Notes under the pieces: model-generated
Seen by the model: the letters and a program-made list of their open reading frames with translations, nothing else
What the model was told of the DNA's origin: nothing
The model's database searches: none
Assembly (NCBI RefSeq): GCF_041080655.1
Contig: NZ_CP163525.1
Location: forward strand, 7,502,001-7,566,000
Source: Streptomyces sp. CG4
Lineage (GTDB): Bacteria > Actinomycetota > Actinomycetes > Streptomycetales > Streptomycetaceae
Direction: 5' to 3'
Length of the DNA: 64,000 nt
In this document: positions 33,251 to 42,082 of the stretch, in pieces
How the letters are laid out: every line of letters begins with the position of its first letter
Numbering within the stretch: position 1 is the stretch's first letter
Translations under genes and position numbers: made by a program

Positions 33251-34306
33251 ATGCGGCTCGGGATCAACCTCGGCTACTGGGGTGCCGGGATGGACGCGGA
33301 CAATCTGGCGGTCGCGCAGGAGGCCGACCGGCTGGGCTTCTCGGTGTGCTGGGCCGCCGAGGCCTACGGCTCCGACGCGGCGACGGTCCTGTCCTGGGTC
33401 GCCGCGCAGACCGAGCGCATCGACGTCGGCTCGGCCATCTTCCAGATCCCGGCCCGCCAGCCCGCGATGACGGCGATGACCGCGGCCACCCTCGACTCGC
33501 TCTCCGGCGGCCGCTTCCGGCTCGGCCTCGGCGTCTCCGGCCCGCAGGTCTCCGAGGGCTGGTACGGCGTCAAGTTCGACAAGCCGCTGGCCCGCACCCG
33601 CGAGTACGTGGAGATCGTGCGCAAGGCGATGACCCGGGAGCGGCTGACGTACGAGGGCCAGCACTGGACGCTGCCGCTGCCCGGCGGCCCGGGCAAGCCG
33701 ATCAAGCTGACCGTGCACCCGCAGCGCGAGCACATCCCGCTCTACATCGCCGCGATCGGCCCGAAGAACCTGGAGCAGACCGGCGAGATCGCCGACGGCG
33801 CCCTGCTGATCTTCCCCTCCGCCGACCACCTCGAGGACACCACGCTCAGGTACCTGCGCGCGGGCCGCGAGAAGGCGGGCAAGACGCTCGACGGGTTCGA
33901 TGTGTCCCCGACCCTGCCGCTGGCCGTCGGCGACGACAAGGACGTGGCCCGCCTCGCCGACACCTTCCGCCCCTACACCGCGCTGTACGTCGGCGGCATG
34001 GGCAGCGCCAAGCAGAACTTCTACAACCAGCTCGCCCAGCGCATGGGATACGAGAAGGAGGCCGCCGAGATCCAGCAGAAGTACCTGTCCGGCGACAAGC
34101 AGGGCGCCGCGGCCGCGATCCCGCAGAACCTCATCGACAGCACGACGCTGCTCGGCTCCGTCGACCGGATCGCCGACCGCATGAAGGCCTACGCCGCCGC
34201 CGGAGTCACCACGCTCAACCTGTCGCCCGCCGGCTTCACCCTGGAGGAGCGGATCGCCTCCCTGCGCGCCGGCGGCGAGGCCCTGGAACGCACCGGACTG
34301 GCCTAG
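33251..34306 (+). CDS. LLM-class F420-dependent oxidoreductase
   Basis: 351-residue luciferase-like flavin/F420 enzyme. Typical segments are INLGYWGAGMDADNLAVAQ at the N-terminus, SAIFQIPARQPAMTAMTAATLD near 60, GRFRLGLGVSGPQVSEGWYG near 95 and IADGALLIF near 180. Family members of this type often carry a fused or free role in F420 redox reactions; the substrate here is not known. ATG 33251 follows AAGGGGAA. A strong terminator follows it. Confidence 0.9.
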   Translation: MRLGINLGYWGAGMDADNLAVAQEADRLGFSVCWAAEAYGSDAATVLSWVAAQTERIDVGSAIFQIPARQPAMTAMTAATLDSLSGGRFRLGLGVSGPQVSEGWYGVKFDKPLARTREYVEIVRKAMTRERLTYEGQHWTLPLPGGPGKPIKLTVHPQREHIPLYIAAIGPKNLEQTGEIADGALLIFPSADHLEDTTLRYLRAGREKAGKTLDGFDVSPTLPLAVGDDKDVARLADTFRPYTALYVGGMGSAKQNFYNQLAQRMGYEKEAAEIQQKYLSGDKQGAAAAIPQNLIDSTTLLGSVDRIADRMKAYAAAGVTTLNLSPAGFTLEERIASLRAGGEALERTGLA

Positions 34307-34316
34307 ACAGCTTCAG

Positions 34317-34357
34317 CGGCCGTGGTGGGGGCTCGGGGGTCTTCCCCGCCACGGCCG
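34317..34357 (+). terminator. Terminator after the LLM oxidoreductase
   Basis: 14-bp stem CGGCCGTGGTGGGG/CCCCGCCACGGCCG with one G-T pair and a 13-nt loop, 11 nt after the stop. Confidence 0.8.
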
Positions 34358-34572
34358 TCACCGGAAACAACGCGCCGGGCGTCGCACGGTTACGACACCG
34401 GCATTCCTTCTTTCGGCCGAGTCACCCGACACCCGTGTTGCGACCCCCCTCTGCCCGCAATTGACTAGTTCTTTGCGGAATGTCGCGAAGAGTGTCCCAT
34501 GCGAAGGGCGCCGCGTGCCCGGAGCGCTGACCGTCGCGGAGTGCTGAGGAACCGTCCGGAGAGGTGGCGTCC

Positions 34573-35361
34573 ATGCTGTCGGCCAGGAGTCTGTTCCAGG
34601 AGATCCTCGACAACGACGACTCGTTCCGGCTCTTCTGCTCCATCGCCGCCGGCGGGGAGTCCCAGGGCGGCTGGGAGAACGGCCGGATCGCCGCTCTGGT
34701 ACCCGGCGGCGCACGCGGACTGGCCCCGAAGATCGCCCGCCACGGCGCCGACGAGGACAAGCACGGACGCATCTTCCACGCCCTGTTGAGGAAGCGCGGG
34801 CTCGCCCCCGTCGCCGTACCGCCCGAGACCGACTACACGATGCTCCTGGAGCGCAGCGGCATCGGCCTGGCCCACGACAGGCTCCGGCGGGACGAGCCGC
34901 TCACCGTGCCGGACATCATCGTCTACCTCTCCCACAGCCGGGTCACCGAACAGCGCGCCGCCGACCAGATGGTGATGCTGCGCCGCTGCTTCGGCGACCA
35001 TCCCGAGGTCGGCAAGGCCGTCCGCCTGATCTCGGACGACGAGGACAACCACCTCGCCTACACCCACGAGGAACTGCTCCGGTTCGCCGCCGCGGGGCAC
35101 GGCCGGCTGATCCGGCACACCCTGCGCACATGTGTCCTCGCCGAGATCCGCGTCTACCGGGACGTCAGCCTCGCCGTGATGGCCCACATGGGCCGCATCC
35201 TCGGCTGGCCGAGGGCGAAGTCCGTCGTCCTCGCGGCCGGCATCCACGCCCTGTACGGCTACGAGCGCCTCGCCGGCTGGCGCCGCATGGTCGCCCTCCG
35301 CATGCCCGAGCGCCGCGACGCCCTCGGCGGCCCCGCCGCTCCCGCCCACGAGTTCGCCTGA
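34573..35361 (+). CDS. Ferritin-like domain protein
   Basis: 262 residues, helical. Two DEDxH motifs (ADEDKHGRIF near residue 60 and DDEDNHLAYT near 158), each in a long helix, give the paired acidic/histidine pattern of di-iron ferritin-like proteins. Whether it stores iron or is an oxygenase is not known. ATG 34573 has GGAGAGG 8 nt upstream; GTG 34564 would overlap that site. It is alone on its strand, facing the broken corA. Confidence 0.78.
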   Translation: MLSARSLFQEILDNDDSFRLFCSIAAGGESQGGWENGRIAALVPGGARGLAPKIARHGADEDKHGRIFHALLRKRGLAPVAVPPETDYTMLLERSGIGLAHDRLRRDEPLTVPDIIVYLSHSRVTEQRAADQMVMLRRCFGDHPEVGKAVRLISDDEDNHLAYTHEELLRFAAAGHGRLIRHTLRTCVLAEIRVYRDVSLAVMAHMGRILGWPRAKSVVLAAGIHALYGYERLAGWRRMVALRMPERRDALGGPAAPAHEFA

Positions 35362-35392
35362 CACACATCAAGGCCCTCACAGCTCAAGGCCG

Positions 35393-36431
35393 TCACAGCC
35401 AGCCGCGCTGCTTGAACAGCCGGTACAGCAGCACCTCCAGGGCCGCCATCAGCAGGATCACCGCCGGGTACGACCACAGCCAGTGCAGCTCCGGCATGTG
35501 GTCGAAGTTCATGCCGTAGATACCCGCGATCATCGTGGGGACCGCGGCCATCGCCGCCCACGAGGAGATCTTCCGCATGTCGTCGTTCTGCCGCACGCTC
35601 ATCTGCGCCAGATGCGCCGCCAGCACGTCCGACACCAGCCGGTCCAGGGCCTCCACGGACTCGTTCACCCGCATCAGGTGGTCGCCGACGTCCCGGAAGA
35701 ACGGGCGCGCCTTGTCGTGCACGAAGGGCACCGTGCCGCCGAACGGTCCGGTGCCCGCCAGCCGGGTCAGCGGCAGCGCCAGCGGGCCGGTGGCCCGGCG
35801 GAACTCCAGGATCTGCCGTTTGAAGCCGTAGATCCGGGACGCGGTGTGGCGCGAGCCGCCGCCCTCCGGCCGGAACACCTCCGCCTCCAGCTCCTCCAGA
35901 TCGTTCCCCAGCTCCGTCGCCACGTCCAGATAGTGGTCGACGACGGCGTCGGAGATCGCGTACAGCACCGCAGTCGGGCCCTTGTCGAGCATCTCCGGCT
36001 CCTCCTCCAGCCGGTGCCGTACGGCGGCCAGCGGCGAGAACTCGCCGTGGCGGACGGTGACCACGAAGCAGTCGCCGATGAAGACCATGATCTCGCCGGT
36101 CGAGACGGTGTCGCTGTCGGCGTCGTACCGGACCGGTTTCAGCACCATGAACAGCGAGTCGTCGAACACCTCCAGCTTGGGCCGCTGATGGGCGTTGAGG
36201 GCGTCCTCGACCGCTGGGGGCACCTCCCATGCCCGTTCAGGGCTATGGGGGAGGATGCAGCGCGAACTCCTGAGTGACCAGGTCGAACTCGCGCTCGGAC
36301 GGCTCGTACAGGCCGATCCACACGAAACCGCCCGCCGCCCGCGCCTCGGTGAGCGCGTCGGACAGGTCCTCCGGACCCTCGGTACGGATCCCGTGCCGGT
36401 AGACGGCGCAGTCGACGATCACGGAGCGCAT
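35393..36431 (-). pseudogene. corA: corA magnesium/metal transporter interrupted by a short repeat
   Basis: Two adjacent frames together make a full CorA-type protein. The N-terminal part (complement 36243-36431, beginning MRSVIVDCAVYRHG and ending EFALHPPP-stop) is out of frame with the C-terminal part (35393 to about 36223, resuming PAVEDALNAHQRPKLEVFDD and ending with the hallmark YGMNF and two membrane helices). Between them lies a 40-bp palindromic element that adds about 34 bp net, causing a stop and a frameshift. The large C-terminal part might be reinitiated at GTG 36223 inside the element, but it lacks the first 60 residues of the cytoplasmic domain. Confidence 0.82.
36215..36254. 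repeat. 40-bp GC-rich palindromic element inserted in corA
   Basis: TGGGGGCACCTCCC at one end and a GGGGGAGG end at the other, with GCCC/GGGC arms between. It resembles the small dispersed hairpin elements commonly found between Streptomyces genes (from memory), but here it is inside a reading frame. Confidence 0.7.
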
Positions 36432-36471
36432 TCTCCCTTCGCCCGGTCACCCATGCATGTGATGATGCGCC

Positions 36472-36477
36472 TACCCT
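36472..36477 (+). promoter_or_regulatory. Candidate -10 of leaderless phosphatase transcript
   Basis: TACCCT ends 7 nt before the ATG at 36485, and no Shine-Dalgarno sequence lies between. Confidence 0.5.
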
Positions 36478-36484
36478 GGGCCGC

Positions 36485-37183
36485 ATGCCCACGCTGATCC
36501 TCGTCAGGCACGGACGTTCCACCGCCAACACCTCCGGGGTACTCGCCGGCTGGACGCCCGGCGTCACCCTGGACGAGCGCGGCGCCGCACAGGCCGCCGC
36601 GCTGCCCGCACGGCTCACCGCGCTGCCGCTCTCCGAGGTCGTCACGAGCCCCCTGCAGCGCTGCCAGGAGACCCTGCGGCCGCTGCTGGAGGCCCGCCCG
36701 GGCCTGCGCGTCCACGTCGACGAACGGATCGGGGAATGCCACTACGGCGACTGGTCCGGCCGCAAGCTCGCCGAGCTGAAGGACGAACCCCTGATGGAGA
36801 TCGTCCAGGCCCACCCGTCGGCCGCCGCGTTCCCCGGCGGCGAGTCCCTGCGCGCCATGCAGACCCGCGCCGCCGAGGCCGTACGCGAGTGGAACGCGCG
36901 CGTGGAGCGCGAGCACGGCGCCGACGCCGTCTACCTGATGTGCTCCCACGGTGACATCATCAAATCCCTGGTCGCCGACGCTCTCGGCCTCCATCTCGAC
37001 CTGTTCCAGCGGATCTCCGTGGAACCGTGTTCCGTCACCGCGATCCGCTACACCCGCCTTCGGCCGTTTCTCGTTCGCCTCGGCGACACCGGGGATTTCG
37101 CGTCGCTCGCCCCGCGCGAGGAAGCTGGTGAGGAAGCCGGTGAGGGCGACGCACCGGTCGGGGGTGGTGCGGGCGCACCGTGA
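36485..37183 (+). CDS. Histidine phosphatase family protein
   Basis: 232 residues of the phosphoglycerate-mutase-like superfamily: the catalytic LVRHGRSTAN at residues 6-15, the second histidine in MCSHGDIIKS near 155, and ERIGECHYGDWSG near 81. The actinobacterial subfamily found beside DUF3090 and mshC has no proven substrate. It heads the conserved group phosphatase-DUF3090-SCO1664-mshC. Divergent from corA by 53 bp. Likely leaderless. Confidence 0.88.
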   Translation: MPTLILVRHGRSTANTSGVLAGWTPGVTLDERGAAQAAALPARLTALPLSEVVTSPLQRCQETLRPLLEARPGLRVHVDERIGECHYGDWSGRKLAELKDEPLMEIVQAHPSAAAFPGGESLRAMQTRAAEAVREWNARVEREHGADAVYLMCSHGDIIKSLVADALGLHLDLFQRISVEPCSVTAIRYTRLRPFLVRLGDTGDFASLAPREEAGEEAGEGDAPVGGGAGAP

Positions 37184-37281
37184 TCGTCCGCCGCAGTAGG
37201 GTGAAGCGGTCCGCACCGTCGCTCATCCGCCCGCTGAGCCTCCCGCACCGCTGAAACTCTCGAATCCAATGGAGACAGGAC

Positions 37282-37872
37282 GTGTCCCGTCAGGTGTTCC
37301 TCTACGACCCGCCGGACCGCTTCGTGGCCGGCACGGTCGGACTGCCCGGACGCCGTACGTTCTTCCTCCAGGCCGTCGCAGGCTCCCGGGTGACCAGCGT
37401 GGCCCTGGAGAAGACCCAGGTGGCCGCGCTCGCCGAACGCATGGACGAACTGCTCGACGAGGTCGTACGGCGTAGTGGCGGCAGCGCCGCCGTCCCCGCC
37501 GTGGCGCCCACCGAGGTCGCCGACACCGCCCCGCTGGAGACCCCCATCGACGAGGAGTTCCGCGTCGGCACCATGGCGCTGGCCTGGGACGGCGAGGAAC
37601 AGCGCATGATCGTCGAGGCGCAGGCCCTGGTGGAGCTGGACGCCGACACCGAGGAGGACCTCGCCGAGGCCGAGGAGCGACTGCTGCAGGACGAGGAGAA
37701 CGGGCCCCCGATGCTGCGGGTCCGGCTGACCGGCGCGCAGGCCAGGGCCTTCGCCAAGCGCGCCCTCGACGTCGTCAACGCCGGGCGGCCGCCGTGTCCG
37801 CTGTGCAGCCTCCCGCTCGATCCGGAAGGACATGTATGTCCGCGCCAGAACGGATACCGCCGCGGAGCGTGA
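37282..37872 (+). CDS. DUF3090 family protein
   Basis: 196 residues. The N-terminus SRQVFLYDPPDRFVAGTVG and the C-terminal zinc-ribbon-like CPLCSLPLDPEGHVCP (near 178) are diagnostic of DUF3090, an actinobacterial family of unknown function. GTG 37282 is preceded by GGAGACAGGAC. Its last 37 bp overlap the SCO1664-family gene, so the two are translationally linked. Confidence 0.87.
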   Translation: MSRQVFLYDPPDRFVAGTVGLPGRRTFFLQAVAGSRVTSVALEKTQVAALAERMDELLDEVVRRSGGSAAVPAVAPTEVADTAPLETPIDEEFRVGTMALAWDGEEQRMIVEAQALVELDADTEEDLAEAEERLLQDEENGPPMLRVRLTGAQARAFAKRALDVVNAGRPPCPLCSLPLDPEGHVCPRQNGYRRGA

Positions 37873-38675
37873 CGGCTGCCGACACCGCGGCCGACGCGGC
37901 CGCCGCCGAACTGCTCGCGCGGGGTGAGCTGACCGTGCGCGGCCGGATCCGCGAGGCCTCCAACGCGGCACTGTTCTGCACGATCGCCCTGGACGGCCGG
38001 GAAGCCTCCTGCATCTACAAGCCGGTGGCCGGGGAGCGCCCGCTGTGGGACTTCCCCGAGGGCACCCTCGCCGGCCGCGAGGCGGCCGCCTACGAGGTCT
38101 CCGAAGCCACCGGCTGGGGGCTCGTCCCGCCGACCGTGCTGCGCGACGGGCCGTACGGCGAGGGCATGGTCCAGCTGTGGATCGACGTCCAGGCCGAGGC
38201 CGAGCTGCTCGCCCTGGTCGAGGCCGAGGAACCGGAGCCGGGCTGGAAGGCGATCGGCCTGGCCGAGGTCGGGGAGGGCCGCACCGCGCTCCTCGTGCAC
38301 GCCGACGACGAGCGGCTGCGCCGGCTCGCCGTCCTCGACGCGGTGATCAACAACGCCGACCGCAAGGGCGGCCATCTGCTGCCCACCCCCGACGGCCGGC
38401 TCTACGGCATCGACCACGGCGTCACCTTCAACGTCGAGAACAAGCTGCGCACGCTCCTGTGGGGCTGGGCCGGGGAGCCGCTGACCGGCGAGGCCGTCGG
38501 CGTCCTCGGGGAACTGCGCGGAGCCCTCGGCGGGCCGCTGCGCGAGCGGCTCACCGGACTGATCACCCCGGGCGAGATCGATGCCACACGCGCGCGTGTC
38601 GACGCGCTGCTCACCGCGGGAGTGCACCCGGAGCCGAGCGGGGAGTGGCCCGCCATCCCCTGGCCGCCGGTGTGA
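37836..38675 (+). CDS. SCO1664-family protein (kinase-like fold)
   Basis: 279 residues. Motifs ASCIYKPVAGERPLWDFPEG near residue 52 and AVLDAVINNADRKGGHLL near 165, then YGIDHGVTFNVENK, recall a phosphatidylinositol 3/4-kinase-like or HipA-like phosphotransferase fold (catalytic DRKGGH and a DHG metal site). The family is named after the S. coelicolor gene and its function is unknown. ATG 37836 has GGAAGGA 6 nt upstream, which is why the longer GTG start is rejected. Confidence 0.87.
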   Translation: MSAPERIPPRSVTAADTAADAAAAELLARGELTVRGRIREASNAALFCTIALDGREASCIYKPVAGERPLWDFPEGTLAGREAAAYEVSEATGWGLVPPTVLRDGPYGEGMVQLWIDVQAEAELLALVEAEEPEPGWKAIGLAEVGEGRTALLVHADDERLRRLAVLDAVINNADRKGGHLLPTPDGRLYGIDHGVTFNVENKLRTLLWGWAGEPLTGEAVGVLGELRGALGGPLRERLTGLITPGEIDATRARVDALLTAGVHPEPSGEWPAIPWPPV

Positions 38676-38816
38676 ACCCGCCGGTGTGAACGCATGGGCG
38701 TGAGCACGATCGGCGGCCACCGGCCGAACCCGGTGAGCACATTGGGCGCCGAGATGCAAGAGTGCCCAACCGGCCATCCGACGCGATCCCGTTCGTATAC
38801 GCGGCCGACGGCCGGT

Positions 38817-38822
38817 TAGGCT
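38817..38822 (+). promoter_or_regulatory. Candidate -10 of leaderless mshC transcript
   Basis: TAGGCT ends 7 nt before ATG 38830, which supports that start over ATG 38824. Confidence 0.45.
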
Positions 38823-38829
38823 CATGTAC

Positions 38830-40059
38830 ATGCATGCCTGGCCCGCTTCCGAGGTCCCCGCCCTGCCTGGTCAGGGCCGCGACCTGAGGATCCACGACAC
38901 CGCGACCGGCGGCCTCGTCACCCTCGACCCCGGTCCCGTCGCCCGAATCTATGTCTGCGGCATCACGCCGTACGACGCGACCCACCTGGGGCACGCGGCG
39001 ACCTACAACGCGTTCGACCTCGTGCAGCGCGTGTGGCTCGACACCAAGCGGCAGGTTCACTACGTCCAGAACGTCACCGACGTCGACGACCCGCTGCTGA
39101 AGCGCGCGGAGCGCGACGGCGTCGACTGGGTCGCCCTCGCCGAGAAGGAGACGGCCCTCTTCCGCGAGGACATGACCGCCCTCAGGATGCTCCCGCCGCG
39201 GCACTACATAGGCGCCGTCGAGGCGATACCCGGCATCGTCCCGCTCGTGGAGCGGCTGCGCGAACTCGGCGCGGCCTACGAGCTGGAGGGCGACATCTAC
39301 TTCTCCGTCGAGTCCGACACGAACTTCGGCTCGGTCTCGAACCTCGACGCGGCCGCCATGCGGCTGCTGTCCGCCGAGCGCGGCGGCGACCCGGACCGCC
39401 CGGGCAAGAAGAACCCCCTCGACCCGATGCTGTGGATGGCCGCCCGCGAGGGCGAGCCCAGCTGGGACGGCGCCTCCCTCGGCCGGGGCCGGCCCGGCTG
39501 GCACATCGAGTGCGTGGCCATCGCCCTCGACCACCTCGGCATGGGTTTCGACGTCCAGGGCGGCGGCTCCGACCTCGCCTTCCCGCACCACGAGATGGGC
39601 GCCTCGCACGCCCAGGTGCTCACCGGCGAGTTCCCCATGGCCAAGGCCTATGTGCACGCCGGCATGGTCGCCCTGCACGGCGAGAAGATGTCCAAGTCCA
39701 AGGGCAACCTGGTCTTCGTCTCGGCGCTGCGCCGCGAAGGCGTCGACCCGGCCGCGATCCGCCTCGCCCTGCTCGCCCACCACTACCGCGCCGACTGGGA
39801 GTGGACCGACCAGGTCCTGACGGATGCCGTGGCCCGTCTCGGCCGCTGGCGCGCCGCCGTCTCCCGCCCCGACGGCCCCTCCGCCGACGCACTCGTCGAG
39901 GAGATCCGCGAGGCCCTCGCGAACGACCTGGACGCACCGGCAGCCCTCGCGGCCGTGGACCGCTGGGCGGAGCGGCAGGAGCAGGAGGGCGGCACGGACA
40001 CGGGTGCGCCGGGCCTGGTGACGCGGGCGGTGGACGCCTTGCTGGGAGTGGCTCTCTAA
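38830..40059 (+). CDS. mshC: Mycothiol synthesis ligase MshC
   Basis: 409-residue cysteine:glucosaminyl-inositol ligase, derived from cysteinyl-tRNA synthetase. The HIGH-type motif is in YDATHLGHAATYNAF near residue 48, the zinc/cysteine-binding region in HIECVAIALDHLG near 230, and KMSKSKGN near 290. It joins cysteine to the GlcN-inositol precursor in ATP-dependent synthesis of mycothiol, the main actinobacterial thiol. ATG 38830 (MHAWPASEV) fits the family N-terminus; ATG 38824 adds two residues. Part of the conserved phosphatase-DUF3090-SCO1664-mshC series. Confidence 0.95.
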   Translation: MHAWPASEVPALPGQGRDLRIHDTATGGLVTLDPGPVARIYVCGITPYDATHLGHAATYNAFDLVQRVWLDTKRQVHYVQNVTDVDDPLLKRAERDGVDWVALAEKETALFREDMTALRMLPPRHYIGAVEAIPGIVPLVERLRELGAAYELEGDIYFSVESDTNFGSVSNLDAAAMRLLSAERGGDPDRPGKKNPLDPMLWMAAREGEPSWDGASLGRGRPGWHIECVAIALDHLGMGFDVQGGGSDLAFPHHEMGASHAQVLTGEFPMAKAYVHAGMVALHGEKMSKSKGNLVFVSALRREGVDPAAIRLALLAHHYRADWEWTDQVLTDAVARLGRWRAAVSRPDGPSADALVEEIREALANDLDAPAALAAVDRWAERQEQEGGTDTGAPGLVTRAVDALLGVAL

Positions 40060-40132
40060 GCGCCGAGCAGCCCCGCGGCCCAGAGGGACGCGGGGCCGAG
40101 TTCGCCGTGCGGCTGCCGCCGCGTGGGCGGAG

Positions 40133-40165
40133 AAGGGGCGGTTCCCCGCGTGGGAACCGCCCCTT
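40133..40165. terminator. Bidirectional terminator between mshC and PAC2 gene
   Basis: 14-bp perfect stem AAGGGGCGGTTCCC/GGGAACCGCCCCTT with a 5-nt loop between convergent genes. Confidence 0.88.
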
Positions 40166-40174
40166 TCCGTGCCC

Positions 40175-41179
40175 TCAGTCCTCCGAGTCGTCCTCGTCGT
40201 CGCCCTTCGCGTCGCCGCCCTTCGAACCGCCGGAGGCATCCGGCCGCGACGGCCGGGTCTTCCCGCTCGGGTTGTCCCGCAGCCAGGAGCCCGTGTCCCC
40301 GCCGTCCGCCGTCGCATGCCCGCCCGGAGGGGGAGGGCTGACGTCCCGGCGCCGCAGATACCGCTCGAACTCGCGGGCGATCGCCTCACCCGACGCCTCC
40401 GGCAGCTCCGCGGTGTCCCGGGCCTCCTCCAGCGTCTGGACGTACTCGGCGACCTCGCTGTCCTCGGCGGCCAGCTGGTCCACGCCCACCTGCCAGGCCC
40501 GCGCGTCCTCCGGCAGCTCGCCCTGCGGGACGCGCAGGTCCAGCAGGTCCTCCAGGCGGTTGAGCAGCGCCAGCGTGGCCTTGGGGTTGGGCGGCTGGGA
40601 GACGTAGTGCGGTACGGCCGCCCACAGCGACACCGCCGGGACCCCGGCGTGCGTGCACGCCTCCTGCAGGACGCCGACGATGCCCGTCGGGCCCTCGTAC
40701 TTGGTCTCCTCCAGGTCCATCCGCTGGGCCAGTTCCGGGTCGGACGTGACCCCGCTGACCGGCACGGGACGCGTGTGCGGGGTGTCTCCGAGCAGCGCGC
40801 CCAGGATGACCACCAGCTCCACGCCCAGCTCGTGCGCGAAGCCGAGCAGCTCGTTGCAGAACGAGCGCCAGCGCATGGACGGTTCGATGCCGCGGACCAG
40901 CACCAGGTCGCGGGGCTTGTCGCCGCCGACCCGCACCACCGACAACCTGGTCGTCGGCCAGGTGATCTTGCGCACACCGCCGTCCATGAACACCGTGGGG
41001 CGGTTCACCTGGAAGTCGTAGTAGTCCTCGGCGTCCAGCGCCGCGAACACCTCGCCCTTCCACTCGCGTTCCAGATGCGCGACCGCCGTGGAGGCGGCGT
41101 CGCCGGCATCGTTCCAGCCCTCGAACGCGGCCACCATGACTGGGTCGATCAGCTCGGGAACCCCCTCCAGCTCGATCAC
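40175..41179 (-). CDS. PAC2-family protein
   Basis: 334 residues. PAC2 core segments: MVAAFEGWNDAGDAASTAV near residue 15, VLVRGIEPSMRWRSF near 93, VVILGALLGDTPHTRPVPV near 122 and VSLWAAVPHYVSQPPNPKAT near 180. PAC2 proteins resemble eukaryotic proteasome-assembly chaperones, although actinobacterial function is unproven. The C-terminal 50 residues are a disordered Gly/Asp/Ser tail. GTG 41179 is preceded by GGAAGGAGG. Convergent with mshC. Confidence 0.88.
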   Translation of the reverse strand: MIELEGVPELIDPVMVAAFEGWNDAGDAASTAVAHLEREWKGEVFAALDAEDYYDFQVNRPTVFMDGGVRKITWPTTRLSVVRVGGDKPRDLVLVRGIEPSMRWRSFCNELLGFAHELGVELVVILGALLGDTPHTRPVPVSGVTSDPELAQRMDLEETKYEGPTGIVGVLQEACTHAGVPAVSLWAAVPHYVSQPPNPKATLALLNRLEDLLDLRVPQGELPEDARAWQVGVDQLAAEDSEVAEYVQTLEEARDTAELPEASGEAIAREFERYLRRRDVSPPPPGGHATADGGDTGSWLRDNPSGKTRPSRPDASGGSKGGDAKGDDEDDSED

Positions 41180-41343
41180 CCAGTGCCTCCTTCCGACGTG
41201 CCCTCGCTTGACTCACCAACCTTACGGCGTCCGGCGGGGGCGCCCGCAGCCCCCTTGCGTGGGGGAGTGACCGGATCACTGCCCCGATCCCCACAGGGGA
41301 ACACCCCCTGTCACCGGGAGCCCCGCCTGTCCCGCACAGGCGT

Positions 41344-42015
41344 TCACAGCGTGCTGCGCAGCCACTGCTCGACGCTCGCGATGTGCACGGTCGCCCAGGA
41401 GCGGGCCGCCTCCGCGTCCCGGTCGCGCAGCGCGGCCAGGATCGCCCTGTGCTCGCGCAGGGTGCGGCCCACCGCGTCCTCCTGGGTCAGCCCCCGCCAG
41501 ATCCGGGCCCGCGTGGTCGGCCCCGACAACCCGTCCAGCAGCGAGCACAGCACCGAGTTGCCGGCGCCGCGCACGATGCCGCGATGGAACTCCAGGTCGG
41601 CAGCGACCAGCTCCTCCACCGAGGGCTCCTCGCCGAGCGCGTCCAACTGGGCGGACAGGGCGTCCAGTTGCTGCTCGCTGATCCGGAAGGCCGCCATCGC
41701 CGTCGCGGCCGGCTCCAGGATCCGGCGCACCGCGAGGAACTCCAGCACGGTGTCGTCGCGGTGGAAGTCCACGACGAAGCTCATCGCCTCCAGCAGCAGC
41801 TGCGGATCGAGGCTGGTGACATAGGTGCCGTCGCCTTGGCGCACGTCCAGGATCCGGATCAGCGACAAGGCACGTACGGCCTCCCGCAACGAGTTGCGGG
41901 ACAAGCCCAGCTCGGCCGCCAGCTCGCTCTCCTTGGGCAGCCGGTCGCCAGGGCGCAGCGCACCGGAGACGATCATGTCCTTGATCTTCTCGATCGCCTC
42001 GTCGGTGACTGCCAT
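41344..42015 (-). CDS. GntR/FadR-type regulator (FCD domain)
   Basis: 223 residues. Winged HTH at residues 8-70 (IVSGALRPGDRLPKESELA, LSRNSLREAVRALS), then an FCD ligand domain with the usual metal-binding pattern (DLEFHRGIV near 140, EHRAILAAL near 190). ATG 42015 follows AGGAGG. A 7-1-7 perfect palindrome 31 nt upstream is likely its own operator. The regulated pathway is not apparent: neighbours are PAC2 and an SMI1-type gene. Confidence 0.88.
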   Translation of the reverse strand: MAVTDEAIEKIKDMIVSGALRPGDRLPKESELAAELGLSRNSLREAVRALSLIRILDVRQGDGTYVTSLDPQLLLEAMSFVVDFHRDDTVLEFLAVRRILEPAATAMAAFRISEQQLDALSAQLDALGEEPSVEELVAADLEFHRGIVRGAGNSVLCSLLDGLSGPTTRARIWRGLTQEDAVGRTLREHRAILAALRDRDAEAARSWATVHIASVEQWLRSTL

Positions 42016-42045
42016 GCCGGCCTCCTGTCGCCCGCCCCGTGCCTC

Positions 42046-42060
42046 AGACATCGGATGTCT
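42046..42060. promoter_or_regulatory. Autoregulatory operator of the FCD regulator
   Basis: AGACATC-G-GATGTCT, a perfect 7-1-7 inverted repeat with matching CT/AG flanks, 31 nt before the regulator's ATG. Size and symmetry suit a GntR/FadR dimer. Confidence 0.65.
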
Positions 42061-42082
42061 CAGCACATTATGGGGCCGGGCA

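Noticed and set aside
36215..36431. corA frameshift as a simple sequencing error
   Set aside because: The break coincides with a structured 40-bp extra sequence, not a single-base change in a homopolymer; an assembly artefact is still possible and is listed as a check.
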